Origin: Bacillota bacterium
GTDB lineage: Bacteria > Bacillota > Clostridia > Christensenellales > SZUA-584
Direction of reading: 5' to 3'
Assembly (NCBI GenBank): GCA_023396555.1
Contig: JAEWWC010000058.1
Coordinates: forward strand, 1-58,103
Length of the DNA stretch: 58,103 nucleotides
The position numbers were made by a program, and so were the translations under genes. Shown in pieces: positions 24,770 to 34,409 of this stretch (its first letter is position 1; each line of letters opens with the position of its first letter). The notes beneath the pieces are model-generated. The model searched no databases, was not told the DNA's origin, and saw only the letters and a list, made by a program, of their open reading frames with translations.

Positions 24770-27337
24770 ATGGTTGAAATCCACTCCAAGAAAGCGAATG
24801 TGAAGGTGAATGTAAAAAACAAGTATCCACTCGCATTGATCAGAGAATGGTTCATTGTACTTTATATGGTTATATGCATAGCGTGGATGTTCCCGCTGTT
24901 AGGTGATGTACGTAGTTGGATCAGCTGGGCAGTTTCGATCATGGGTGTGCTTTTGATCGTTGGGGATATATTTACTAGCCGTATAGTATTCCGAGCAAAA
25001 TACTGGTATATCAGCATTGCTTTCATGGTTGTATGTGGTGTATCCACACTATTAAATATCGGCGGCGATGTAACGTCCGGTATTAAACAAATGCTCCACT
25101 CTAGTATTTTTTTGTTTTTACTCTACATGCAAGACCCCAAAGCGTCGGAGCAAAACTATCGCAAGCTTTTGTGCAGGATCAATAGCATCATCATTGCAAT
25201 CGCGTTTGTATCAGCAGTATTATCAGTGATCATGTTCTTGATGAGCATCGGATTTTTTATTGAACAGGACGTAGCGATTTACCGTGTCGGTTTTCTGGAA
25301 AACAGATTGTATGGCGTCTATACCAGTCCGAACATAGGGGCCTTGTTCGGTATCATCTCTATTGTGAGCGGATGCATAAATTCTATATTAAAGAACGGAA
25401 AAGCACTTAAGTGGAGCGGGTTTTATGTGGCAAACGCCGTATTCCAGCTTTTCTACTTCATCTTGGCGCTTTCAAACGGGGCGACATTGTCTATTGTTGC
25501 CTTTACCGCTTTGTTCTGTGCCCTATTCGTTTTCAGAAAACTGAGAATAAAGCGAAATAGGTTGATGAGTATACTGCTGAGTTTTGCGTGCTTTGTCGGT
25601 ATTCTGGGTGGGCTATTCGCCGTGACGACAGGTCTAAAGCAGTTATTCCCCCTGCTGAGCAACGCGGTGCATAAGGTCATAGGTATTACTGCTACAGAGG
25701 ATGATATATTTTTGGATGAGAATATCAAAATAGAAAGGGTCGAGTCCGGAGAGGATTTGTCTAACAATCGATTTACCATTTGGTCTGCCGGCATTAAGCT
25801 CTGGGAAAAGCAGCCGGTTTTCGGGCTTAGCCATGCCGATTATAATGAATCACCTATAGTCATGACGGAGAAGATGGCACAAAGCCAACTGACGGATATC
25901 GAGAAGTCTTGGATACAAAAAATCAACGGCAACATGCACAATGTGTATCTGCAGGTGCTTGTTTACAGTGGTATAATGGGTTTTGTGTTGATTGGGGGGA
26001 TCATCCTTCTTGTCATGCTGAGCTACTTGAAATACCTTTTCAGGAACAAGCCGGATAACGAGCATTACTTGTTAATCAGCATTATTTTCTGTACATTAGC
26101 AATGTTGTTAGCCGATGGTTTTGTTGAATCGCATTTGTTGTTCAGCAGGCAAAACGCTATTGGATGCATATTCTGGGTATATGCGGGACTGGGCCTGGTT
26201 TTGATTAATAAACAAGATAGGAAAGACTACGAACAAAAAGGAAAAGGCAACTATGCCTTTGTGTGCGAAACCCCTTACCAAGCGCTTAACCAGATAAACT
26301 TTGTGTTGAATAAGACTGATAAGGATATGAGCTCGGCGGATATATACATACATCACCAGTTTGCGTCTGCACAGGTGATGTCAGACAAGCTTAAGGACGC
26401 AGGTGTTTTTCAAAACGTGATTGATGTCCATCCGTATTTATCAGGCAAAACGAACTTGAACAAGATGCTTACGCTGGGTCGGATTTTATTCTCCAAAGCA
26501 ACGCTCAAACGGCATGTACAAACGGGAAGCATTGATGACAGAGGATACCAGTTTATGGTCTGCTGTTCATACACGATGTTGACGATCAACCTGTTTTTGT
26601 TGCACCAGCCTGGTGTTTTCTTTCTTGAAGACGGAACAGGATCTTACTTTGGCAATATGGAGAAGGACAGCCGATCACGTATCTTCAGCTTTTTCAACCG
26701 CTTCTTCATAAATGGTGCGCTGGATTATCATCCGCAGCGGCTGTATGTCAATAACCCGGCGCTGTGCAAATCCACGATAGCGGAGGAGGTTCGTCCGTTG
26801 CCGCCGCTGGATGCGCAAAACCCGGCGCTTGCGCTGCTGGAGACGATATTTGACTATCAGGATAACCCGGCTTACTCGCAGAAGAAGACTGTCTATCTGA
26901 CACAGCCACTGGAAGAAGTTAAGGGGTACATAGCCGGGAAGCATGAGGTTATGGTCGGGATGCTTGATCCGCACCGGGACAATGTGCTGCTCCGCATACA
27001 TCCGCGTCAGAAGAACGTGTTTGCGGGAGGGCTGCTGGCTGACGAGGTAGGTAACCTGTGGGAGCTGGAATGCATCCGTAATATCACGGACGAGCATGTG
27101 CTGATCGGAGCTTTTTCCACGGCGCAGGTGACGCCCAAGCTGCTTTGTGACAAGGAGCCGTATCTGGTGTTCACCTACAAGCTGTTTTTTGACAATCTGG
27201 ACTCGGAGATGTGGTGCGGAGCCTCCGGGATGATTGAGCAATTTAAGGCGTTCTATCGCCAGACAGGCAAGCTGTTTGTGCCCGAAAGCATGGACGAACT
27301 TCGCAGGATAGTGGATCGACTGGCGGCTAGACGCTAG
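24770..27337 (+). CDS. Wzy-like polysaccharide polymerase fused to a GT52 (sialyltransferase-like) domain
   Basis: An uninterrupted 855-residue frame starting at an ATG after AAGGAG. Residues 1-480 contain about ten membrane segments and a large external loop ending in NMHNVYLQVLVYSGIMG, the pattern of O-antigen polymerases/ligases (Wzy_C). Residues about 490-855 are soluble and begin YAFVCETPYQAL, the usual start of GT52 lipooligosaccharide sialyltransferases. This part has EDGTG near 619, an HP motif (RIHPRQ) near 742 and a Ser-Thr (AFST) near 781, the three GT-B sialyltransferase motifs. Because the locus makes CMP-pseudaminic acid, the second domain is a candidate pseudaminyltransferase (inference). 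In other systems these are separate proteins. The junction at about 26235 shows no stop codon and no in-frame start. Confidence 0.8.
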   Translation: MVEIHSKKANVKVNVKNKYPLALIREWFIVLYMVICIAWMFPLLGDVRSWISWAVSIMGVLLIVGDIFTSRIVFRAKYWYISIAFMVVCGVSTLLNIGGDVTSGIKQMLHSSIFLFLLYMQDPKASEQNYRKLLCRINSIIIAIAFVSAVLSVIMFLMSIGFFIEQDVAIYRVGFLENRLYGVYTSPNIGALFGIISIVSGCINSILKNGKALKWSGFYVANAVFQLFYFILALSNGATLSIVAFTALFCALFVFRKLRIKRNRLMSILLSFACFVGILGGLFAVTTGLKQLFPLLSNAVHKVIGITATEDDIFLDENIKIERVESGEDLSNNRFTIWSAGIKLWEKQPVFGLSHADYNESPIVMTEKMAQSQLTDIEKSWIQKINGNMHNVYLQVLVYSGIMGFVLIGGIILLVMLSYLKYLFRNKPDNEHYLLISIIFCTLAMLLADGFVESHLLFSRQNAIGCIFWVYAGLGLVLINKQDRKDYEQKGKGNYAFVCETPYQALNQINFVLNKTDKDMSSADIYIHHQFASAQVMSDKLKDAGVFQNVIDVHPYLSGKTNLNKMLTLGRILFSKATLKRHVQTGSIDDRGYQFMVCCSYTMLTINLFLLHQPGVFFLEDGTGSYFGNMEKDSRSRIFSFFNRFFINGALDYHPQRLYVNNPALCKSTIAEEVRPLPPLDAQNPALALLETIFDYQDNPAYSQKKTVYLTQPLEEVKGYIAGKHEVMVGMLDPHRDNVLLRIHPRQKNVFAGGLLADEVGNLWELECIRNITDEHVLIGAFSTAQVTPKLLCDKEPYLVFTYKLFFDNLDSEMWCGASGMIEQFKAFYRQTGKLFVPESMDELRRIVDRLAARR

Positions 27338-27441
27338 TAATGTGCTAAAAATCTGCTATTCTTTGACCTGCACCTGTGGTAGTATTAATCGGAATTGCGT
27401 AGAGCACCACTAATCAATAGAGAACGGAACGAACCGAAGAT

Positions 27442-28869
27442 ATGGGTCTTAAAAATATACTATCAGGCATGGTAAAATCCAAAAGCGAAAACACGCTGGC
27501 GTTCTTTAACATATTAGGGCCGGTCGTCTTAAACGGCATCAACTTCTTTACGATTCCGATATTTACCCGCATGCTGGGGCCTGCAAACTTTGCTATCGTA
27601 CAGGTATATATCGCATGGGTTCAGATACTGACGCTGATCATCGGACTGCAGACCGTTTCATCTATCGGCGTGGCACGCGTTCACATCAGTGCGGATAAGC
27701 AGACGCAGTATCGGTCGAGCATACTCAGCCTGTCTTTCGTTTCGCTCATCGGGGTCAGCCTGCTGCTGCTGATATTTATTAGGCCGGTGACCCGCTTCCT
27801 GAATCTGAGTACCGTAATGGTTGGCATCATGATACTGCAAAGCTTTGGCGCGTATGTGATTTCGTTCGCGACTACAACATTTACGTATGACAAAAAAGCA
27901 CAGAAGACATTTCTGCTGTCTGTATCGACCGCGTTCGCCACGGTAGCGCTGTCGCTTGTGCTGCTGTTCCTGACGCCGGACAATGGCTCGGACAAGGCGT
28001 TCGCGCGCATCTGGGGCATCGCCCTTCCCAACGCCCTCATCGGCGCTGTGCTCTTTGCCATCTTTTTGGTGCGTGGCAAGACGACCTTTTCCAGGGAGTA
28101 TTGGAAGTTCTGCCTGCCGCTGGCACTGCCCCTGATATTTCATGGCCTGTCACACATTATTCTTTCGCAAACTGGCAAGGTGATGCTCCAGAAGATGGTG
28201 AACAACGATGTGGCGGGGGTATACAGCTTCGTCGTTGTGCTGACAGGCTTGGTCAATGTGATATGGGTGGCGCTTAACAACACATGGGTCCCGTTTTACT
28301 ATGACGATATGAACAACGGCGATAGAGAGCTTGTCGTAAAGAAAACACGTAACTATACGCTGCTGTTCACCGCGTTGACAGCGGGGTTTATACTGCTGTC
28401 TCCCGAGGTGGCGATGCTATTCGCTTCGCCGGAGTTCTGGAGCGGTATCGATCTGATACCTGTATGCACCGTCAGTATGTTCATGGTATTCCTGTATAGC
28501 TTTCCGGTTAACTTCCAGATGTTTCACAAGAAGTCCATTCATGTGGCTGTGGGTACAGCGCTGGCGGCTGCCATCAATATCGTGCTTAATTTGCTGCTGA
28601 TACCTTCCCTAGGTATGCTGGGGACGGCGGTAGCTACGATGGCGGCGTATACCGCGTTATTCATATTTCATCAGTTGATTGCCAAATACGTTATTCGGCA
28701 GGGGTATCACTTCAGCGCACGGGACTATGCGCCTGCTATCCTGGCGGTGGGCGCCAGCGTGGCGGTATTCTATCTGCTGAAGGATTTCTGGTATATCCGC
28801 TGGGCGATGGGGGCGGCAATGGGCGTATGGCTGCTTCGGCGGATCATAAAGAACAAGACGATATTCTAA
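27442..28869 (+). CDS. Wzx-like lipid-linked oligosaccharide flippase
   Basis: A 475-residue protein with about 12-14 membrane segments of the MATE/MOP polysaccharide exporter group, starting with FFTIPIFTRMLGPANFA, a typical first helix of Wzx proteins. It would flip the undecaprenyl-linked repeat unit across the membrane before polymerisation by the preceding Wzy. The ribosome site before the ATG at 27442 is weak. It lies 104 bases after the polymerase fusion and ahead of pseB. Confidence 0.88.
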   Translation: MGLKNILSGMVKSKSENTLAFFNILGPVVLNGINFFTIPIFTRMLGPANFAIVQVYIAWVQILTLIIGLQTVSSIGVARVHISADKQTQYRSSILSLSFVSLIGVSLLLLIFIRPVTRFLNLSTVMVGIMILQSFGAYVISFATTTFTYDKKAQKTFLLSVSTAFATVALSLVLLFLTPDNGSDKAFARIWGIALPNALIGAVLFAIFLVRGKTTFSREYWKFCLPLALPLIFHGLSHIILSQTGKVMLQKMVNNDVAGVYSFVVVLTGLVNVIWVALNNTWVPFYYDDMNNGDRELVVKKTRNYTLLFTALTAGFILLSPEVAMLFASPEFWSGIDLIPVCTVSMFMVFLYSFPVNFQMFHKKSIHVAVGTALAAAINIVLNLLLIPSLGMLGTAVATMAAYTALFIFHQLIAKYVIRQGYHFSARDYAPAILAVGASVAVFYLLKDFWYIRWAMGAAMGVWLLRRIIKNKTIF

Positions 28870-28971
28870 GAAAGGTTGCACTTTGGGCCCAGCTACAGTA
28901 CAATTTGGGAAGCAATATTTTGGCGGCCAGCAGCCGATATTATGGATACAAGGATAGAGAAGGAGAAGAAC

Positions 28972-29964
28972 ATGCTGAACAACAAATCGATATTGATCAC
29001 CGGGGGGACGGGATCCTTCGGCAACCATTTTACCCAATACGTATTGGACCATTATGATCCCAAGAAGATCGTGATATATTCCCGTGACGAATATAAACAG
29101 TTTGTGATGTCCAACGCGTTTCGGGCTCATGCGGACAAGCTGCGGTTCTTTATCGGTGATGTGCGCGACAAGGAACGCCTCGTGCGCGCGCTGGACGGCA
29201 TCGATTTTGTGATACACGCCGCGGCATTAAAACAGGTGCCCGCGTGTGAGTATAACCCTATCGAAGCGGTGCGCACCAACATCGACGGCGCCATCAACGT
29301 GGTTAACGCGGCGCTGGATACCGGCGTGTCGCGCGTGGTGGCGCTGTCCACCGACAAGGCGGTGAACCCGATCAACCTGTATGGCGGCACCAAACTTGTA
29401 TCGGACAAGCTGTTTACTGCCGCCAATGCGTATGCGGGCAGTAAGGACATCCGTTTCTCCATCGTGCGCTACGGAAACGTGGCGGGCAGCCGCGGTTCCG
29501 TCATCCCCTTCTTCAAGGGGATGATCGAAAAAGGCGAGAAAGCGCTGCCGATCACAGACTACCGCATGACGCGGTTCTGGATAAGTCTGGAGCAGGGCAT
29601 CGAGCTGGTTATCAAGGCATTGAAGCTTTCGCACGGCGGAGAAACGTTCATCTCCAAAATACCCTCGTTTAAGATCACCGATCTGGCGCAGGCAATGCTG
29701 CCCGGATGCGAGATGCCTGAGGTAGGCATTCGTGAGGGGGAGAAACTGCACGAGGTGATGGTGACACGGGACGACTCGGCTAACACCTACGAATATGATG
29801 ACAGCTATGTCATCTATCCCCACTACACCTGGTGGGATAAAGCTCACATGATCCCCGGCGGCAAAAAGGTGGAGACAGGCTTTGAGTATAGCTCCGGCAC
29901 CAACAAGGAGTGGCTGTCGGTAGAACAGCTTCAGGAATTACTGGTTCAGGTGCATAAGGGGTGA
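28972..29964 (+). CDS. pseB: UDP-N-acetylglucosamine 4,6-dehydratase (inverting)
   Basis: A 330-residue short-chain dehydrogenase/reductase with NAD-binding TGGTGSFG, the STDKAV segment near residue 125, and a Y-x3-K pair in YGGTK. It matches PseB, which converts UDP-GlcNAc to the 4-keto-6-deoxy-L-arabino-hexose form, the first step to pseudaminic acid. AGGAG lies six bases before the ATG at 28972; the longer frame from 28876 has no ribosome site. pseF follows five bases after its stop. The presence of PseC-, PseH-, PseG- and PseI-like genes downstream supports pseB over related FlaA1/CapD dehydratases. Confidence 0.9.
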   Translation: MLNNKSILITGGTGSFGNHFTQYVLDHYDPKKIVIYSRDEYKQFVMSNAFRAHADKLRFFIGDVRDKERLVRALDGIDFVIHAAALKQVPACEYNPIEAVRTNIDGAINVVNAALDTGVSRVVALSTDKAVNPINLYGGTKLVSDKLFTAANAYAGSKDIRFSIVRYGNVAGSRGSVIPFFKGMIEKGEKALPITDYRMTRFWISLEQGIELVIKALKLSHGGETFISKIPSFKITDLAQAMLPGCEMPEVGIREGEKLHEVMVTRDDSANTYEYDDSYVIYPHYTWWDKAHMIPGGKKVETGFEYSSGTNKEWLSVEQLQELLVQVHKG

Positions 29965-29969
29965 GTGGA

Positions 29970-30710
29970 ATGGCGAAAACGGTTGCTGTGATACAGGCGC
30001 GCGTGGGGTCGACAAGGCTGCCCGGCAAGGTGCTAAAGCTGCTGCATGGCAAAACCGTGTTGGCGCATGTGATTGAAAGGGTGCGGCAGGCCGCGGAGGT
30101 GGTCGAAATCGTGATCGCCACGACCGTCTCGCCAGGCGACGATGCGATTGTTGACGAGGCGTTGCGTTGCGCCACAACGGTGTTCCGCGGCAGCGAGGAG
30201 GATGTGCTGAGCCGTTATTACGGCGCGGCGGCGGAATCTGGTGCGAATATCGTGGTGCGCGTCACATCGGACTGCCCGCTGATCGACCCGCAGGTGATGG
30301 ACGAAATCATCAGGTTTTTTAAGAGGAATGATTATGACATCGTGACGAACGCCGCCAGCGATATATCCAAGCGGACTTATCCGCGTGGGCTGGATACCGA
30401 GGTGTTTTCGTTTTCCGCGCTGGAGGAGGCTGCAAACAAGGCGGACAAGCAGTATCAGCACGAGCACGTAACGCCCTATATCTACGAGCACGGCCGCGCC
30501 TATTATCACATGAATGACACTGACTATTCGCGCTACCGCTGGACGCTGGACACCGAGGAGGACTGGCGACTGATCGAAGCGCTGTACGACAGCCTTTATA
30601 AGGGCCGGCATGACTTTTATTTGCCGGACATATTGGACGTGATGCAGCGGCGGCCGGAGTTGTTTGATATCAACAAGGATATTGGGCAGAAAAAGCTGGG
30701 AACGGAGTAG
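29970..30710 (+). CDS. pseF: CMP-pseudaminic acid synthetase (SpsF-like cytidylyltransferase)
   Basis: A 246-residue nucleotidyltransferase starting AKTVAVIQARVGSTRLPGK, the CTP-binding signature of acylneuraminate cytidylyltransferases (CTP_transf_3), with VTSDCPLIDP near residue 100. It would activate pseudaminic acid with CTP. It resembles the SpsF type found in Gram-positive spore or flagellar glycan clusters rather than the short Helicobacter type. The ATG at 29970 lies eight bases after AAGGGG; the upstream GTG at 29961 overlaps the pseB stop. Immediately followed by pseI. Confidence 0.86.
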   Translation: MAKTVAVIQARVGSTRLPGKVLKLLHGKTVLAHVIERVRQAAEVVEIVIATTVSPGDDAIVDEALRCATTVFRGSEEDVLSRYYGAAAESGANIVVRVTSDCPLIDPQVMDEIIRFFKRNDYDIVTNAASDISKRTYPRGLDTEVFSFSALEEAANKADKQYQHEHVTPYIYEHGRAYYHMNDTDYSRYRWTLDTEEDWRLIEALYDSLYKGRHDFYLPDILDVMQRRPELFDINKDIGQKKLGTE

Positions 30711-30714
30711 AAGC

Positions 30715-31773
30715 GTGAACACTATTGCAATATGCGACCGTTTAATCGGTGAGGGATATCCGGCGTATATCATCGCTGAAATGTCTGCTAATCATGCAGG
30801 GAGCATGAACAATGCTAGAAAAATCATCCGCGCTGCGAAGGACGCCGGAGCCGATTGTATAAAGGTGCAGACGTATACTGCGGACACGCTTACCATCAAT
30901 TGTGACAACGAATTCTTCTCAATAAAGGACGGCCTGTGGAAGGGGGAAACGCTGTACAGCCTTTACGGCAAAGCGTACACGCCGTGGGAGTGGCAGGCCG
31001 AGATGAAGGCTGAGGCGGAGAACATCGGGCTGGACTTCTTCTCCACACCTTTTGACAACTCGGCAGTGGATTTTCTCGAAGATATCAGTGTGAAATTCTT
31101 CAAAATCGCTTCGTTTGAGCTAGTGGATATTCCGCTGATACAATATGTGGCGTCCAAGGGCAAGCCGGTGATAATTTCCACCGGCATGGCAAGCTTTGAC
31201 GAGATACGGGACGCCGTGGACGCGGTACGGTCGCAGGGAAATGAATCGCTGGCGTTGATGAAATGCTCCAGCGCTTACCCCGCCGTTCCGGATGACATGA
31301 ACCTCAGAACGCTTCAGCACATAGCGGACACTTTTCAAGTTCCCGTCGGTTTATCGGATCATTCGCTGGGTTCCATCAGCGCTGTTACGGCTGTGGCGCT
31401 GGGCGCGTGCATCATCGAAAAGCACTTCTGCCTGAGTCGCGGACTGGAGAATCCGGACGCGGCATTTTCCATGGAGCCGGACGAATTCTCGCAGATGGTA
31501 AAGGATATCCGTACCGCGGAGAAGGCGATAGGGAAAGCCGGCTACGATATTTCCGAAAAGGAGAAGGACAGCCTGCGCTTCCGGCGGTCCCTGTTCGTCG
31601 TAAAGGATATCGGCAAAGGCGAGGCGCTGACGGCAGAAAACGTACGCAGCATCCGACCGGGACAGGGGATGAAGCCCAAGCACTACTTTGAAATATTGGG
31701 GAGGAAGGCGGCACAGGATATCAAAGCCGGTACGCCCCTGCAATTTGATCTGATTGAGGGCGGCGGGAAATGA
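30715..31773 (+). CDS. pseI: Pseudaminic acid synthase
   Basis: A 352-residue NeuB-family enzyme: TIM barrel with AEMSANHAG near residue 20, KVQTYTADT, FFSTPFD, and IEKHFCLSR near residue 240. A C-terminal SAF (antifreeze-like) domain covers about 290-350. It condenses 2,4-diacetamido-2,4,6-trideoxy-L-altrose with phosphoenolpyruvate to give pseudaminic acid. The neighbouring PseB, PseC, PseH and PseG homologs favour PseI over sialic- or legionaminic-acid synthases. The GTG at 30715 lies seven bases after GGAG; it is four bases past the pseF stop. Confidence 0.9.
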   Translation: MNTIAICDRLIGEGYPAYIIAEMSANHAGSMNNARKIIRAAKDAGADCIKVQTYTADTLTINCDNEFFSIKDGLWKGETLYSLYGKAYTPWEWQAEMKAEAENIGLDFFSTPFDNSAVDFLEDISVKFFKIASFELVDIPLIQYVASKGKPVIISTGMASFDEIRDAVDAVRSQGNESLALMKCSSAYPAVPDDMNLRTLQHIADTFQVPVGLSDHSLGSISAVTAVALGACIIEKHFCLSRGLENPDAAFSMEPDEFSQMVKDIRTAEKAIGKAGYDISEKEKDSLRFRRSLFVVKDIGKGEALTAENVRSIRPGQGMKPKHYFEILGRKAAQDIKAGTPLQFDLIEGGGK

Positions 31774-33266
31774 CGCCGTTTTATCTGCGGAAGGCCGAAT
31801 GGACCGACGCCAGAACGCTGCTCGACTGGGCCAACGACCCGGATACCCGGAGGAACTCCTTTCGTTCAGACGGGATAACATGGGAGGAGCATATCGGCTG
31901 GTTTGAAGCCTGTCTGAAAAATCCCAATATCGATTTTTATATCTGCTGCTGCGAGGACCAGCCCGTCGGCCAGGTGCGCCTGAACTGTGAAGGCGAAATT
32001 GGTGTGGTGAGCTACAGCATCGCCAGGGAAGCCCGCGGACAGGGCATCGGCAGCCAGATCATACAACTGATTGAAAAGGAGGCCCTCAGATCGAGGCCGG
32101 AGCTGACGACACTGTCGGGCAGCGTCAAGACGGAAAACGTCGCCTCGCAACGGATATTTGAGAAGAATGGCTATCGGAAGGAGACCGTTCAAGCGTCGGA
32201 GCCGTATTTGCGTTATATCAAGGCGCTGACGCGGCGGCCTGCCATCGGCATACGCGTAGACGCGAATAGCCATATCGCCACCGGACATATGATGCGCTGT
32301 CTGTCCATCGCGGCGGCGGTGAGGAAGACGGGGGCGGACTGCGTCTTTTTTACGGCGGAACGCGAGGCCGCCCGTTATGCGGAGGATCGCGGTTTTGAGT
32401 GTGTGCCGCTGGATTCGCAGTGGGACGACCTTGAGCCAGAGGCGGACAGGCTGCGGAGTGCGCTACGGGAGCGGGGTATCGGTAAACTGCTTGTCGATAC
32501 GTATTACGCTACGCCCGCATATCTTGAAAGGCTCCGTACGGGCGTCAGCGCCATCTATATGGACGATCTTAATGCGTTTTTCTGTCCGGCGGACATGCTG
32601 ATAAACTACAACATATACAGTGGCCTGTTCGATTATCCCCGGCTGTATCGGAACACCGGAACGCGCCTGCTGCTGGGCTGCGACTATGCGCCGCTGCGCG
32701 AAGAGTTCCGCGGACTGCCGCCCGTTGCCCGTGATAGCGTCCGCAGGGTGCTGATCACGACGGGTGGTACGGATCCGTACAACGTGGCGGGTAAGCTGCT
32801 GAAGCGTATAGGTGAGTGCGGACTGTTCGGTGGCGTGGAGTTTCATGTGATCGCGGGGCGGTTGAATGCGCAACTTGATAGTCTGAAGGCGCTGTCGGAA
32901 AAGCGGCCCGGCTTTGTGGTGTATTCGAACGCGCAGCGCATGGCGGAGCTGATGCGAAGCTGTGATCTGGCGGTGTCGGCGGGCGGCTCAACACTGTACG
33001 AGCTGTGCGCTTGCGGATTGCCGACCGTCACGCTCTCCATGGCGGACAACCAGCTGTACGCCGTGAGGGAGTTTGCCGTGCAGGGGCTGATGCCGTATGC
33101 GGGCGACATGCGCGCGGATGAATCGGCGTGCGTTGGGGCCGTGCTGGCCGCGCTAACTGCGCTGACGGAGGATAAGGAACGCCGCAGGCAGACTGCGCAG
33201 GGCATGAGGCTGCTGGTGGATGGAAACGGCGCGGGGCGCATCGCGGATGCCATTGCCGCGCTTTAA
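31770..33266 (+). CDS. Fused PseH acetyltransferase - PseG UDP-sugar hydrolase
   Basis: A 498-residue two-domain protein. Residues 1-150 are a GNAT acetyltransferase (RimJ/RimL type; ARGQGIGSQIIQ is the acetyl-CoA loop, SVKTENVASQRIFEKNGY is typical). Residues about 155-498 are PseG, a GT-B-like hydrolase starting IGIRVDANSHIATGHMMRC with a late SAGGSTLYEL segment. Together they would acetylate the 4-amino group and then remove UDP, steps 3 and 4 of pseudaminic acid synthesis. The ATG overlaps the pseI stop (ATGA), indicating translational coupling. The two activities are separate proteins in Campylobacter and Helicobacter. Confidence 0.9.
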   Translation: MTPFYLRKAEWTDARTLLDWANDPDTRRNSFRSDGITWEEHIGWFEACLKNPNIDFYICCCEDQPVGQVRLNCEGEIGVVSYSIAREARGQGIGSQIIQLIEKEALRSRPELTTLSGSVKTENVASQRIFEKNGYRKETVQASEPYLRYIKALTRRPAIGIRVDANSHIATGHMMRCLSIAAAVRKTGADCVFFTAEREAARYAEDRGFECVPLDSQWDDLEPEADRLRSALRERGIGKLLVDTYYATPAYLERLRTGVSAIYMDDLNAFFCPADMLINYNIYSGLFDYPRLYRNTGTRLLLGCDYAPLREEFRGLPPVARDSVRRVLITTGGTDPYNVAGKLLKRIGECGLFGGVEFHVIAGRLNAQLDSLKALSEKRPGFVVYSNAQRMAELMRSCDLAVSAGGSTLYELCACGLPTVTLSMADNQLYAVREFAVQGLMPYAGDMRADESACVGAVLAALTALTEDKERRRQTAQGMRLLVDGNGAGRIADAIAAL

Positions 33267-33284
33267 GCGATTTTGGAGGACGAA

Positions 33285-34409
33285 ATGTTTATACCCTACG
33301 GAAGACAATGCATTGAGGAAGACGATATACAGGCGGTTGCGGAGGTACTTCGGTCGGATTTTCTGACGACCGGCCCCAAGGCGGCGGAGTTTGAGCAGGT
33401 GATGACGGCATACACCGGAGCGAAGCATGCGGTCGCCATTAGCAACGGCACCGCGGCGCTGCATGCGGCCTGCCTCGCGGCGGGTATCGGCGAGGGCGAC
33501 GAGGTGATCACCTCGGCCATCACGTTCGCTGCGTCGGCCAACTGCACGTTGTTCTGCGGCGGCCGTCCGGTGTTCGCGGACATCGAACCGGCCACGTACA
33601 ACATCGATCCTGAGGATATCCGGCGTAAGATTACGGGCCGGACGAAGGCCATAATACCGGTGCATTTCACCGGGCAGCCGTGCGACATGGACGCCATTCA
33701 CGCCATCGCGGACGAATGCGGCCTTATGGTGATCGAGGATGCCGCACACGCGCTGGGGGCGGAATACAAGGGCAAAAGGATCGGCGCGTTGTCCGACATG
33801 ACCACGATGAGCTTCCATCCCGTCAAGCATATATCGACGGGCGAGGGCGGTATGATACTGACGAATGACGATGAGCTGATCAAAAGGCTGGTGCTCTTCC
33901 GTTCGCATGGCATCACGCGCGATGACAGCCTGATGAACCGCAACGAGGGCGGCTGGTACTATGAACAGCTTGAACTGTCCACCAACTACCGCATCACCGA
34001 CTTCCAGTGCGCACTGGGCATCAGCCAGATGAAAAAGCTGGACCGCTTTGTGCAGCGCCGCCGCGAAATCGCCCGGCGTTACGACGAGGCGTTCGCGGGG
34101 CTGGAGGGCATTGTGACGCCATGGCAGTCGCCCGACGGGTACAACAGCTACCATCTCTATGTGATACAGGTGACGCACATGCCCCGGAAGGAAGCGTTCG
34201 ACAGGCTCCGCGCGGCGGGGATCGGTGTTAATGTCCACTATATTCCCGTCTATAAGCACCCTTATTATCAGGCAAACGGTTATGTGGGCGTTTCGTGCCC
34301 CAACGCCGAAGCGCTGTATGAGAGGATGATCAGCCTGCCCATGTTCCCGCTGTTGACAGACGAGCAGCAGGATTACGTGATCGCGCAGGTGCGCGCGCTG
34401 CACGGGTGA
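33285..34409 (+). CDS. pseC: UDP-4-amino-4,6-dideoxy-N-acetyl-L-altrosamine transaminase
   Basis: A 374-residue DegT-family PLP enzyme with FIPYGRQCIEEDD at the start (the PseC hallmark PYGRQ), NGTAALHAA near residue 60, EDAAHALGAEYKGKRIG near 160, and the Schiff-base Lys in SFHPVKHISTGEGG near 185. It transfers an amino group to C4 of the PseB product. The ATG at 33285 lies just after GGAGG; an in-frame TTG at 33273 overlaps the ribosome site. Its stop overlaps the next gene. It completes all six steps from UDP-GlcNAc to CMP-pseudaminic acid. Confidence 0.92.
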   Translation: MFIPYGRQCIEEDDIQAVAEVLRSDFLTTGPKAAEFEQVMTAYTGAKHAVAISNGTAALHAACLAAGIGEGDEVITSAITFAASANCTLFCGGRPVFADIEPATYNIDPEDIRRKITGRTKAIIPVHFTGQPCDMDAIHAIADECGLMVIEDAAHALGAEYKGKRIGALSDMTTMSFHPVKHISTGEGGMILTNDDELIKRLVLFRSHGITRDDSLMNRNEGGWYYEQLELSTNYRITDFQCALGISQMKKLDRFVQRRREIARRYDEAFAGLEGIVTPWQSPDGYNSYHLYVIQVTHMPRKEAFDRLRAAGIGVNVHYIPVYKHPYYQANGYVGVSCPNAEALYERMISLPMFPLLTDEQQDYVIAQVRALHG

